From an uncultured Lachnospiraceae bacterium (lineage in GTDB: Bacteria; Bacillota; Clostridia; Lachnospirales; Lachnospiraceae), in contig CACXUY010000002.1 of assembly GCA_902770965.1 (NCBI GenBank), positions 62,001 through 126,000 on the forward strand: 64,000 nt of DNA, in the 5' to 3' direction. Shown piece after piece: positions 42,642 to 50,746 of this stretch. Numbering within the stretch: the first letter of the stretch is position 1; each line of letters opens with the position of its first letter. A program made the translations under genes and the position numbers. The notes beneath the pieces are model-generated. The model saw only the letters and a list, made by a program, of their open reading frames with translations, was not told the origin of the DNA and searched no databases.

Positions 42642-43475
42642 TTACGCAGACGTTATCCTTGCGTCCGCTTCCGGGTCGTCCATGATGATCTCCCCGACGG
42701 AGGGAGCTTTTATTGTTCCCTTCATAGGATTCTTTATGCTGTCGATCTCTGTCAGCACCACCGCATCGACCTCGGATTTTTCAAACGCGAGGTCAGTCTT
42801 ATGCATCTCACAGTCAATCAAGCGCAGACCCTTGCAGTAGCACAGCGGCTGAGTACCCTCAATGGTGCAATTCTCGAAAGTGACATTCTCACAATACCAG
42901 CCTAAATACTCTCCTTTTATGACGCTGTTCCTGACGATGACGTTCTTCGCATGCCAGAAAGCGTCTTTTGTGTCAAACTCGCAATTGACGAACTCCGCAT
43001 CGGTAACGTACTGGAAGGAGTACTTACCTTTAAGAGTGACACGGTCGAAATTAAGATTGTCAGATCGAAGCATGAAGTATTCGCTCTCAATATTGCACCC
43101 TGCCATGTCAAGTCCATGTACATACCAGCCAAACTCCGGCGAGACGATATCGCTGTTGCTGATGGCGACACTTTTGCATTCCCTCATCGCCTTGATGCCA
43201 TGGAGCCTTGAGTCGAATATCCGGATATCCTCGGAATACCAGAAAGCCGCCCTGCAAAGCTCGGTGAACTCACAGTCTTTGACCAATACCTTCTTATCAT
43301 GCCAGAATGGGTATCTAAGGTTGAAATACGTGCCGCTTACTTTTATGTTCCGGCTCTCCTTTAAAGCGCTCTCACCATCCGCCGGTCCATCAAAACGACA
43401 GTTCACTATCTCTGCTCCATCGCTGCCGTAAAGAGCACGTTCTTCATCAAATATCCTTCCCCTGTATATCATCAT
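42642..43475 (-). CDS. DUF3737 family protein (predicted beta-helix)
   Basis: About 277 residues from the ATG at 43475 (AGAGG nine bases upstream; a TTG three codons earlier overlaps it). Repeats of about 20 residues with short strands (VSGTYFNLRYPFWHDKKVLV, VKDCEFTELCRAAFWYSEDI, FVNCEFDTKDAFWHAKNVIV, YLGWYCENVTFENC) suggest a right-handed parallel beta-helix. The family is common in Firmicutes and Bacteroidetes and has no established function. There is no signal peptide. Confidence 0.8.
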   Translation of the reverse strand: MMIYRGRIFDEERALYGSDGAEIVNCRFDGPADGESALKESRNIKVSGTYFNLRYPFWHDKKVLVKDCEFTELCRAAFWYSEDIRIFDSRLHGIKAMRECKSVAISNSDIVSPEFGWYVHGLDMAGCNIESEYFMLRSDNLNFDRVTLKGKYSFQYVTDAEFVNCEFDTKDAFWHAKNVIVRNSVIKGEYLGWYCENVTFENCTIEGTQPLCYCKGLRLIDCEMHKTDLAFEKSEVDAVVLTEIDSIKNPMKGTIKAPSVGEIIMDDPEADARITSA

Positions 43476-43620
43476 CCTGCTCAACCTCTTTCTGTTGTCA
43501 TAACCAAGGTGTTATAACCAAGATGTTATAGCTTAGACACAATAACCCAAATGTTATTACGCAAACAATTCCAAACGAACGGCATGCATCTCATTAACCC
43601 AGAACATCTCAGGATTCATA

Positions 43621-43656
43621 AAACCTATGTCATAACTTTATTTATAACATAGGTTT
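43621..43656. terminator. Hairpin downstream of apbE
   Basis: AAACCTATGT pairs perfectly with ACATAGGTTT over an AT-rich loop; the minus-strand T run is short (TTTT). Confidence 0.45.
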
Positions 43657-43754
43657 CGTATTTATTCAACGAGATATAGTTGCATTTGTGATGTATCTAT
43701 ACTATATATAACGGCTCATATAATCGGCATAAACACCTGTTCTCTTTTTGAGCC

Positions 43755-44879
43755 TCAGGGCCTTCCAACATAATTAATCAAATAGTCCGAAGTGATCCTC
43801 TCCTTCAGCCCCTCTGATACCACCAGCTCTCCTTTATCTGTGTAAAGAACCATATCGAATTCATCACTGTGTTCTCTCCAGTACTCTATGGCCTTATCCT
43901 TACCCATGACGAAAAGCGAAGTGGACAGGCCGTCGGCCATCGTGCCGTCACTGCTGACTATAGTAACCGATACAAGTCCGTTAAACGCAGGGTAACCATC
44001 AGCAGGGTCAATGATGTGATGATATGTGACCCCGTCTTCCTCAAAATAGCGTTCATAGCCCCCGGATGTTATGATTGCCTCCCCTGCGGATTCGATGACG
44101 CAAAGATAATTGCCCTCTTTCCTGGGATCCTGTACCGCGATCTTCCATTTCTTGCCATCGGGCTTAGTCCCATAGGTCTGGACATTTCCGCCTAGATTCA
44201 CCATGGCGCTCTTTACCCCGCATCCGGCAAATATATCCATGACACGGGCGGAAGTATATCCCTTGGCTATCCCTCCGAAATCTATGGCCATACCTTCCCT
44301 GCCGAACCTCACGCTGCCGGCTTCCCGATCAAACTCAATCCGGGACACATCCAAAAGCGTGAGTACCTCATCGAGTTCTCCTTTTTCAGGTACGTGATAA
44401 TTGCCGTCGGTGAACCCCCACAGCCTCATCACAGGCAGGATAGCGGGATTAAACGCTCCGCCCGTGACCTCCCATAGCTTTATCGACGCTTCCATCAGGC
44501 TTGCCGTGACCTCAGACATGGTGCCCTCTCCGTTCTCGTTGATCCTGGATACCTCGCTGTCGTCCATACCTGTTGACAATATAGCTTCCAGACGGAGTAT
44601 CTCTTCCTCAGCCTTTGCAAGTGCTTCCTGGGCATGCGGTCCGAATGCAGAAAGCGTCATAAATGTGTCCATCGCAAAAAGCTCTGTGTCAAAACGTTCA
44701 TCAGCAGCTATCTCTGCGAGCGCTGTTCCAGTGCCAGGTTCTTCGGTCGATGCCGCCCTCACATCTTGTCCCACTGATTCCGTGCCTCGGCAGCCTACAG
44801 CCTGCGAGGTCATGCAAAGGACCAATGCTATTATCGCCATCCTGCTGCTGAGTCCAAAGTGCCTTTTCATATCTGCCAT
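43755..44879 (-). CDS. apbE: ApbE-type FAD:protein FMN transferase (lipoprotein)
   Basis: 374 residues. Signal peptide with lipobox AVGC. FAMDTFMTLSAFG, the Gly-rich FNPAILPVMRLWGF, VRFGREGMAIDFGGIAKGY, NLGGNVQTYG, ITSGGYERYF, YHHIIDPADGYP and SSDGTMADGLSTSLFVMG are the ApbE motifs, including the Mg2+-binding Asp/Thr region near the end. It attaches FMN from FAD to Thr or Ser of extracytoplasmic flavoproteins, commonly RnfG/NqrC-type subunits. No such partner lies in the window. AAAGGGAC precedes the ATG. Confidence 0.93.
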   Translation of the reverse strand: MADMKRHFGLSSRMAIIALVLCMTSQAVGCRGTESVGQDVRAASTEEPGTGTALAEIAADERFDTELFAMDTFMTLSAFGPHAQEALAKAEEEILRLEAILSTGMDDSEVSRINENGEGTMSEVTASLMEASIKLWEVTGGAFNPAILPVMRLWGFTDGNYHVPEKGELDEVLTLLDVSRIEFDREAGSVRFGREGMAIDFGGIAKGYTSARVMDIFAGCGVKSAMVNLGGNVQTYGTKPDGKKWKIAVQDPRKEGNYLCVIESAGEAIITSGGYERYFEEDGVTYHHIIDPADGYPAFNGLVSVTIVSSDGTMADGLSTSLFVMGKDKAIEYWREHSDEFDMVLYTDKGELVVSEGLKERITSDYLINYVGRP

Positions 44880-45193
44880 CGTATTGTCCCTTTCTACACT
44901 CTTATTAACTCATAATCTTCATCCAATAAAACAAGCGGCCAAATGATAACTGATCATATCCCTAAAAAGCTTATGACCTTGTTTTCGCTTACTCATCTGT
45001 TGGTAATTACGAACCAGTGCCATCACTTATTATACCCTTATATAACAGCTATTGCCATTAGTTATCACCCGCTAATTTTACATCATAAAAAACGTGGCTG
45101 CAATCTGACAAGCCTGACTTGTGCTTTTCGCAGCCACGTTTTTTCATGCGGTTATCCGCTCAGTTCTTCCGCGCCTTTAATCTGCGCCTTTCG
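44880..45193. other. Gene-free stretch between apbE and the DUF4214 gene
   Basis: AT-rich DNA with the terminator at 45087-45144. Nothing else was recognised. Confidence 0.6.
45087..45144 (-). terminator. Terminator of the DUF4214 gene
   Basis: AAAAAACGTGGCTGC pairs perfectly with GCAGCCACGTTTTTT over a 28-base loop; works on either strand. Confidence 0.85.
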
Positions 45194-46141
45194 TCAATAT
45201 AGGCCGTCATACTGAAGCATGCCGACGTCGTTGCACAAAACCGAGAGTTCTACTGACCTACAAACACCGCGAAGAACCATCTCACGGCTTCCTCCTGATT
45301 TCAAAGCCTTGGTGCAGCTTATCATACCAGATGGATCAACTTCTCTTCCCAGAACAGCCCTATAAACGGTACGTATGAATTCCTCGTTGGATACTTTTTT
45401 GTTATTCCATCCGCCTTTGTAGAAAAAGTCCTTTATGACCGCCTCAGCGCTCATATGATGCGCATAATTAGGAGCTATCAGCCTCCTGCACCACTCCTCG
45501 ACTTCATCAGCGTCAACCTTATCTCCTCTCTTATCCAGGAACTCAGCATATAGGTTGATGATAAGCCTGGTCACTCTCTCACACTTATCTGTATAAGTCT
45601 CGGATGTATAATAATATCCAAGATCCCCTAGCTCCACTCTGCACGCAGCGCTTATCTCAAGCAGCTCAGTACTCCACATCACATTCTCAAGTACTTTCTC
45701 TCGGGTCCAAAGCTTACTTTCAAGCTTGTTCTTCCATTCAGCTATGTCCCGCTTCGAAAGAGAGTCTATATTGCCGTTCACCGTCTTGTATACAGCATAG
45801 ATAAATCGCAGGTCATTGTTTCGAGTGAGTGTTTTAAACTCGGTACTGTGGGTAAATTTGACAAAGATGGATGATATATTTTCTTTGCCGTTCCTGAGGG
45901 CGCTCGACCAGGATCTCAAGCCTGAAGCATCCGGCTCACGATCGAGAAGTCCTCTGTAAAGGCGGGTGACATAGTCTTCTATGTTGTCCGGGCGCTCGCC
46001 TAAATCGTCATAATGATCAATATATGTACCGTAATTCGTATAAGCATACGTGGGAATCACAGTTGTCACAAGCATGACGGCACAAAGAACCGCGCTGAGA
46101 ACTGTGCCCATGATCCTCGTCATTTTTTTCTTTATCTGCAT
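45194..46141 (-). CDS. Secreted DUF4214 domain protein
   Basis: 315 residues from the ATG at 46141, which has GGAGGAG upstream. Signal peptide with core IMGTVLSAVLCAVMLVTTVI, probably cleaved after TYA. Two DUF4214 units are visible: YVTRLYRGLLDREPDASGLR with SWSSALRNG, and FIRTVYRAVLGREVDPSGMI with SCTKALKSGG. A diverged third lies between (LIINLYAEFLDKRGDKVDAD). In other bacteria these helical, often Ca2+-associated repeats occur in surface and S-layer-like proteins. Function here is unknown. Confidence 0.8.
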   Translation of the reverse strand: MQIKKKMTRIMGTVLSAVLCAVMLVTTVIPTYAYTNYGTYIDHYDDLGERPDNIEDYVTRLYRGLLDREPDASGLRSWSSALRNGKENISSIFVKFTHSTEFKTLTRNNDLRFIYAVYKTVNGNIDSLSKRDIAEWKNKLESKLWTREKVLENVMWSTELLEISAACRVELGDLGYYYTSETYTDKCERVTRLIINLYAEFLDKRGDKVDADEVEEWCRRLIAPNYAHHMSAEAVIKDFFYKGGWNNKKVSNEEFIRTVYRAVLGREVDPSGMISCTKALKSGGSREMVLRGVCRSVELSVLCNDVGMLQYDGLY

Positions 46142-46394
46142 AAATCTCCTCCTGCTTGACTTATAAAACTCCTGACACAAACTGCCTAAGAAGCCAACAT
46201 GCCAATACCGGCACCGTCGGCCAGAAGCACTCTGCAAGGCGAACGGCAGAAAAACACTTCACTTCTTGTGAAATACAGCATACCCACACCCCCTGTCGTA
46301 ATCTCTATTATGATCCTGACTTGTGCTATGTCAGCTGCCAGGTCATACTGCTGACCCTTGAAGTAAACCCACATGCCGGTCAGCCGACACCATG

Positions 46395-46492
46395 CATATA
46401 AGTCTCCGCATGGCTCCGTACTTCGCGCTCCCGCCACGCTAACCAGTATTCACACTTTCGCCCGCTGCGCGGGCCAGTGCTCAGTCAAACGT
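46395..46492. repeat. Family C fragment
   Basis: GGCTCCGTACTTCGC, CCCGCCACGCTAACCAG and CGCCCGCTGCGCGGGCC match the 27878 copy. Confidence 0.75.
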
Positions 46493-46637
46493 CCAGCCGC
46501 TGATCTTCGATCACTCTCTCAACGTCCAGTCGCCGACCTTCGATCACTCTCTCAGCGTCCAGCCGCCGACCTTCGATCACTTTCTCAACGTCCAGCCGCT
46601 GATCTTCGATCACTCTCTCAACGTCCAGCCGCCGACC
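46490..46637. repeat. 33-bp tandem repeat, about 4.5 copies
   Basis: The unit contains GTCCAGCCGCTGATC, TTCGATCACTC and TCTCAAC with few substitutions. On the plus strand one frame stays open and gives an 11-residue repeat (SLSQRPAADLR), but no ribosome site or upstream gene supports translation. Confidence 0.9.
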
Positions 46638-46767
46638 TCAGCAAACTCTGATGCGGAATGTATATAAGCTCAGGTCATCAAAATCCCGTTAATATGTATG
46701 TTTATAATTATGCCTATATGTATGTTTATATGTATATTATCGTATATCCGTATTTTTGAGTATTGAT

Positions 46768-46794
46768 TTGGGGAGACATGGATAGTCTCCCCAA
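46768..46794 (-). terminator. Terminator of the XRE regulator gene
   Basis: TTGGGGAGAC pairs perfectly with GTCTCCCCAA over a 7-base loop. The following minus-strand T run is weak. Confidence 0.6.
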
Positions 46795-46868
46795 TTGTAT
46801 TTATCCTCACGCATTGAGCCTATGCACTGCGTTGTGGCAGCACGTGAGGTGCTATGCGGGTTTACTGC

Positions 46869-47228
46869 CTATCTGTAGATTCCCTTGAGTTCCTTCAGTG
46901 CTTCCATATAACCGATAAGACGCCCTTGCAGATCCTTGTCGAGCGAGAGATACTCCGCGATGGCCTTGCCGTTCTCGGTGTTCTTCTCAATTATTATCAC
47001 TTCGGCAGGGGCGCTGCGGTGTCCTTCCCCTTCTGTGCCGCCGAGGAGTTCATACGGCGTAACGTCCAGGACACTGCAGATGACAAGTATCTTCTCGCTT
47101 ACCGGATTCGTCTTCTTTCTCTTCCAATCACTGATCGTGCTCTGCGCTATCCCTGTTTTCGCGGCGAAGTCTTTCTGGCTCATCCCTCGGAGCTTCAGAA
47201 GTTCAAATATTCTTTCTGATATAGTCAT
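46869..47228 (-). CDS. XRE-family transcriptional regulator
   Basis: 119 residues. The N-terminal helix-turn-helix (5-62) reads RIFELLKLRGMSQKDFAAKT, GIAQSTISDWKRKKTNPVSE and ILVICSVLDVTPYELLGG, a standard XRE/Cro fold. The C-terminal half has a helix (AIAEYLSLDKDLQGRLIGYMEALKEL) suited to dimer contacts. Targets are unknown. A near-consensus promoter lies at 47376-47404. Confidence 0.88.
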   Translation of the reverse strand: MTISERIFELLKLRGMSQKDFAAKTGIAQSTISDWKRKKTNPVSEKILVICSVLDVTPYELLGGTEGEGHRSAPAEVIIIEKNTENGKAIAEYLSLDKDLQGRLIGYMEALKELKGIYR

Positions 47229-47375
47229 ATAAATATCCTCATGTTAATACCAAGCACAATTGTTCAATATACCGCCTTGCCGCCTTGCCGTTCCTGTCTG
47301 CTCCGAATGGCGGCCATCTCCACGTCAAGAAATCACTCCCATACAGAGGCTGTCCCCAACTGTATCATTGATAGC

Positions 47376-47404
47376 ATTTTAACACTGACGGTTTGCTACG
47401 TCAA
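47376..47404 (-). promoter_or_regulatory. Sigma-A promoter of the XRE gene
   Basis: Minus-strand TTGACG (47399-47404), 17 bases, TAAAAT (47376-47381). Confidence 0.7.
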
Positions 47405-47442
47405 GACCTATTTTTTCGTTTATATGTGTATTAGCAAAAAGA

Positions 47443-47488
47443 AAAACCACCTCCCAAGCTTAACCTGCCAACTGTGGGAAGTGGTTTT
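47443..47488 (-). terminator. Terminator of the SDR gene
   Basis: AAAACCACTTCCCA pairs, with one mismatch, with TGGGAGGTGGTTTT on the minus strand and runs into TTTTTCTTTTT. Confidence 0.8.
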
Positions 47489-47534
47489 GTTTCAGTCTCC
47501 GAAGAACCCAGCCTTAATACAGGCAGCCGCGTCC

Positions 47535-48389
47535 TTATACCCCTGAGTACGCCGAGAAGCCTCCATCGACGGGAATGGTCACGCCGGTGATGAAGCTCGC
47601 CGCCTCGTTGTTGAGGAGGAAGAGCACCGCGCCGCAAAGCTCCGTCTCTGTGTTTCCGAAACGTCCCATGGGCGTGGCCGCGAGGATCTTGTGTGTTCTC
47701 TCCGTAGGCGTTCCGTCAGGATTGAAAAGCAGCGCCTGGTTCTGCTTGCTTGAGAAGAAACCGGGAGCGATGGCGTTCACGCGGATACCCACCTTGGAGA
47801 AATGAACCGCCAGCCACTGAGTGAAATTAGTGACAGCGGCCTTCGCGCCTGAGTAGGCGGGGATCTTGGTCAGAGGCGTGTAGGCGTTCATCGAGCTGAT
47901 GTTAAGGATGCAGCAGCCCTCCCGACCGACCATCTGCCTGGCAAATGCCTGTGTCGGGAGCAAGGTTCCGATGAAGTTCAAGTTAAAGACGAACTCCACC
48001 CCACTCTTGTCAAGGTCGAAAAAGCTCTTGACATCGCTGTCGAGGTCTCCGTCCTCATAGTATTCCTTGTCCGTGGTGGCGCGGGGATTATTGCCGCCTG
48101 CGCCGTTGATCAGGATATCGCAAGGACCAAAATCAGCCTCGACCGCATCGGCTACAGCGAGACAGGCGTCCTTGTCAAGGACATTGCAAGCATATGCTTT
48201 CGCGACGCCGCCCTCGGCGACTATCTCATCAGCGAATTTTTGCGCCGCTTCCTGATTCAGGTCAAGCAAAGCGACCTTTGCGCCGGCTCTCGCCAGCACC
48301 TTTGCGAAGATAGAGCAAAGCACTCCTCCCGCTCCTGTCACTGCCGCTACCTTCCCACTGAGATCAGTATTTAAAACATTCTTCTTCAT
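47535..48389 (-). CDS. Short-chain dehydrogenase, probable D-fructuronate (mannonate) reductase
   Basis: 284 residues. Rossmann motif AAVTGAGGVLCSIFAKVLA, NNAG-like LINGAGGNNP, catalytic Ser in ILNISSMNA and YSGAK, with the end TGVTIPVDGGFSAYSGV. An SDR next to uxuA usually interconverts fructuronate and mannonate with NAD(P)H, replacing the unrelated E. coli UxuB; this rests on context. AGGAGG precedes the ATG. An inverted repeat ATTACAGT-N11-ACTGTAAT (48406-48432) just upstream of the ribosome site could be an operator. Confidence 0.85.
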   Translation of the reverse strand: MKKNVLNTDLSGKVAAVTGAGGVLCSIFAKVLARAGAKVALLDLNQEAAQKFADEIVAEGGVAKAYACNVLDKDACLAVADAVEADFGPCDILINGAGGNNPRATTDKEYYEDGDLDSDVKSFFDLDKSGVEFVFNLNFIGTLLPTQAFARQMVGREGCCILNISSMNAYTPLTKIPAYSGAKAAVTNFTQWLAVHFSKVGIRVNAIAPGFFSSKQNQALLFNPDGTPTERTHKILAATPMGRFGNTETELCGAVLFLLNNEAASFITGVTIPVDGGFSAYSGV

Positions 48390-48405
48390 TCCGTTATCCT
48401 CCTCT

Positions 48406-48432
48406 ATTACAGTGGTTTTCTACGACTGTAAT
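48406..48432. promoter_or_regulatory. 8-11-8 inverted repeat upstream of the SDR gene
   Basis: Perfect ATTACAGT and ACTGTAAT arms about 20-45 bases before the SDR ATG. It is a possible repressor site or mRNA hairpin. Confidence 0.4.
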
Positions 48433-48517
48433 ATCTGACTTACAGACGCTACTCATACCATTAGTCTATGCGGCTCCTGTATTAATGCTGGTTTTGCCGC
48501 AGCAATATATGAATTAC

Positions 48518-48605
48518 GGGTAATTGTCCAGCACACCAGACTCGGGATGCTGCGCATCCCTCGATGTAGGGCGGCCAACTATTATAATTCGCATATTACA
48601 CGTAT
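48518..48605. repeat. Family B element between SDR and uxuA
   Basis: TAATTGTCCAGCACACC at the left, ACTCGGGATGCTGCGCATCC core and GGGCGGCC to the right. Confidence 0.7.
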
Positions 48606-48707
48606 TACTAAATGCGCATCCTTCGATGTGGGGCGGCCAAAAATGCTGAAAAATTACAGTTACGTATGCAATCTACGCCGCTCCGTTATTTATCGAAAAA
48701 AACCGTA

Positions 48708-49808
48708 TCATTTTCCTGCTTTTTCAGCGTCTTCCTTGTCCATCAGGTCCCAGGCTCCGAGCATGTACATGATGCCAAGCGCACGGTCATAGAGACCGTA
48801 TCCGGGGCGGACATTCCCGGGCTTCTCATCCCACAGATGTCTTCCGTGGTCAGGACGGATATATCCCTCATAGCCGCAGTCATGATAAGCTCTCAGGATG
48901 TCAAGAATGCCGGTCTCGCCGTCACAATCACGGTGACTTGCTTCTGAGAAATCGCCGTTTTCAAAGTGCTTGATATTTCTTATGTGGGCGAAGGCGATGC
49001 GGTCGCAGTGCTTCCGCACTATGTCCGCGACAGTGTTTTTCGGATTCGCGTTGAGGCTGCCCGAGCACAGCGTCAGGCAGTTGTAGGGATCGTCGACCAT
49101 CGTGAGAAGATGCTCTATGCTCTCCTCATCCACCATCAGGCGGGGCAGTCCGAAGATATCCCACGGCGGATCATCCATATGTACAGCCATCTTGATATCA
49201 CACTCGTGGCAGACGGGCATGAGCTTCTCCAGGAAATAGCGGAAATTCTCCCAGAGCTTCTCCTTCGTCACGTCCTTGTAAGCTTCAAACAGCTCATCGA
49301 GCCTCGCCATCCTCTCAGGCTCCCAGCCAGGGAATGTCATGTGATATTTCTCCGTGAAGGACATGACATAATCCGCCATCTCCTTCGGATCATTCTGGAT
49401 CATGCTCGCCTCATAGTAAAGCGCCGTTGAGCCGTCTCCGACCGGGTGGAAAAGATTCGTCCTCGTCCAGTCGAAAACCGGCATGAAATTGTAGCAGATT
49501 ACCTTCACTCCAAAAGGCGCGAGGTTACGGATGGTTTGGATATAGTTTTCGATATATCCGTCGCGTGTCGGAAGCCCGATCTTGATATCATCGTGGACAT
49601 TGACCGACTCGACCACGTCGGCGTTAAAGCCCGCTTCGCGTATCTTCGAGACCTCCTTCTCGATCTCCTCAGGCTGCCAGACCTCTCCCGGCATCTTGTC
49701 GTGAAGCGCCCAGACTATGGTGCTCACACCGGGTATCTGCCGTATATCGGACAGAGTGATCTTGTCATTTCCCTCGCCGTACCAACGAAAACCCATTTGC
49801 ATCGGCAT
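48708..49808 (-). CDS. uxuA: D-mannonate dehydratase
   Basis: 366 residues. It converts D-mannonate to 2-keto-3-deoxygluconate in glucuronate breakdown. MGFRWYGEGNDKITLSDIRQ, GVSTIVWALHDKMPGEVW, VIESVNVHDDIK-type and VICYNFMPVFDWTRT stretches, CDIKMAVHMDDPPW and GSLNANPKN are typical of UxuA. No KDG kinase, aldolase or uronate isomerase is in view. AGGAGG precedes the ATG and the promoter is at 49933-49961. Confidence 0.95.
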   Translation of the reverse strand: MPMQMGFRWYGEGNDKITLSDIRQIPGVSTIVWALHDKMPGEVWQPEEIEKEVSKIREAGFNADVVESVNVHDDIKIGLPTRDGYIENYIQTIRNLAPFGVKVICYNFMPVFDWTRTNLFHPVGDGSTALYYEASMIQNDPKEMADYVMSFTEKYHMTFPGWEPERMARLDELFEAYKDVTKEKLWENFRYFLEKLMPVCHECDIKMAVHMDDPPWDIFGLPRLMVDEESIEHLLTMVDDPYNCLTLCSGSLNANPKNTVADIVRKHCDRIAFAHIRNIKHFENGDFSEASHRDCDGETGILDILRAYHDCGYEGYIRPDHGRHLWDEKPGNVRPGYGLYDRALGIMYMLGAWDLMDKEDAEKAGK

Positions 49809-49932
49809 AACAATCCTCCTTATTAATTATTATGATTTATGTATAAGCTCGCCGCCGCTTTTACTGGGAGCTATATCAACAGCCTGTTCCCTCTGCAGTA
49901 CTCGAATTGTATGTTAACATTTACTATTGACC

Positions 49933-49961
49933 ATTATGGTACAATTTCACGAAAATCGCAA
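49933..49961 (-). promoter_or_regulatory. Promoter of uxuA
   Basis: Minus-strand TTGCGA (49956-49961), 17 bases, CATAAT (49933-49938). Confidence 0.55.
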
Positions 49962-49977
49962 GTTCTTCATATTAAAA

Positions 49978-50058
49978 TAATGTTACTGTTCAGCACCCCA
50001 GACTCGGGATGCTGCGCATCCCTCGTTGCGGGGCGGCCAGAGGTGCTTAATAATCACA
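49978..50058. repeat. Family B element
   Basis: TTACTGTTCAGCACCCC at the left, ACTCGGGATGCTGCGCATCC core and GGTGCTTAATAATCAC at the right. Confidence 0.85.
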
Positions 50059-50181
50059 AAATAGCAATAATCCAAAGTTCAACAGCACGGTTGCTTTATA
50101 AAGCCCAATCGCAGAGCATACATGAACTGAACGCTTGCGCCACATCATCCAAAGAAGCAGATGGGAGACTGACAAGATCAA

Positions 50182-50297
50182 CATTCATAGCACGCATGTG
50201 CTGCCACGACGTATAGAAGTCGTTGCAGCATACATGCGTGTATGAATGCATACCTATATGGCCACCCTGCTTCGCAGGGGGGCGACTTCTAAAGAAA
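50182..50297. repeat. Family A element, full length
   Basis: Almost identical to the copy at 39708-39826, including the CATAGCACGCATGTGCTGCC and CCCTGC-TTC-GCAGGG hairpins. Confidence 0.95.
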
Positions 50298-50384
50298 TGA
50301 AGCGTGTGTGCCGCCTTGCGCTCACTAAAAAATCAACGGCCACTGACATACAGGTGAACGCCCATTTTTCCGGTCTTATGGCAT

Positions 50385-50428
50385 AAAAAAGGCTGCGCTT
50401 TAGAGATTACCGCTCCCCTGACGCAGCC
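50385..50428 (-). terminator. Second terminator downstream of the tRNA gene
   Basis: Minus-strand GGCTGCG pairs with CGCAGCC and runs into TTTTTTATG. Confidence 0.7.
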
Positions 50429-50467
50429 ATAAGACGCATCGTCCCACAATTATGCACCAACATGCAC

Positions 50468-50510
50468 CAAAAAGGCTTATATATAGCCTTTTGAGGTTAT
50501 ATATAAGCCT
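50468..50510 (-). terminator. Terminator just downstream of tRNA-Ala
   Basis: AGGCTTATATATA pairs with TATATATAAGCCT and minus-strand TTTTT follows. Confidence 0.75.
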
Positions 50511-50517
50511 TTTATAG

Positions 50518-50590
50518 TGGAGCATAGGGGATTCGAACCCCTGGCCTCTTGACTGCCAGTCAAGCGCGATCCCAACTTCGCCAATGCCCC
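50518..50590 (-). tRNA. tRNA-Ala, anticodon GGC
   Basis: A 73-base cloverleaf. Acceptor arms GGGGCAT and ATGCTCC include the G3:U70 wobble that defines alanine tRNA. Anticodon stem CTTGA/TCAAG with loop CTGGCAG gives anticodon GGC (reads GCC/GCU). T-arm AGGGG-TTCGAAT-CCCCT. Discriminator A73; CCA is not encoded. A promoter sits at 50604-50631 and two terminators follow. Confidence 0.97.
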
Positions 50591-50603
50591 GAACAACGAT
50601 GTT

Positions 50604-50631
50604 ATTATACCACAACGTGGGCACTTTGCAA
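50604..50631 (-). promoter_or_regulatory. Promoter of the tRNA gene
   Basis: Minus-strand TTGCAA (50626-50631), 16 bases, TATAAT (50604-50609), 14 bases before the mature 5' end. Confidence 0.75.
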
Positions 50632-50746
50632 GTCTTTTTTTTGTTTTGTGAAAGTTTCTACAGCATCGAGAAAAACCATGCTGAAGTGAAAAGTTAAGTT
50701 CCAATCCCGGGCGAGGCTTTCTCCTCCCCATGTCACCTGCACATTA

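Larger units (their letters stand above)
46142..46868. other. Gene-free stretch of 727 bases
   Basis: Holds a family C fragment (46395-46492), a 33-bp tandem array (46490-46637), the regulator's terminator (46768-46794) and a partial inverted family A left end (46800-46865). An open plus-strand frame through the array looks incidental. Confidence 0.6.
47229..47534. other. Gene-free stretch between regulator and SDR gene
   Basis: Holds the regulator's promoter (47376-47404) and the SDR terminator (47443-47488). Confidence 0.6.
48390..48707. other. Intergenic stretch inside the hexuronate pair
   Basis: Holds the inverted repeat ATTACAGT-N11-ACTGTAAT (48406-48432), a family B element (48518-48605) and a second partial copy of its GCGCATCC/GGGGCGGCC core near 48610-48640. 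No clear promoter. Confidence 0.55.
49809..50517. other. Gene-free stretch upstream of uxuA
   Basis: Holds the uxuA promoter (49933-49961), family B (49978-50058) and family A (50182-50297) elements and two successive terminators for the tRNA transcript (50385-50428 and 50468-50510). Confidence 0.7.

Noticed and set aside
43500-43565. Short direct repeats of ATAACCAAGRTGTTAT type
   Set aside because: Only two to three imperfect copies; too short to call an array or operator.
46373-46651. 92-codon plus-strand frame through the 33-bp array
   Set aside because: It begins inside a family C repeat and is open only because the unit is a multiple of three; no ribosome site.
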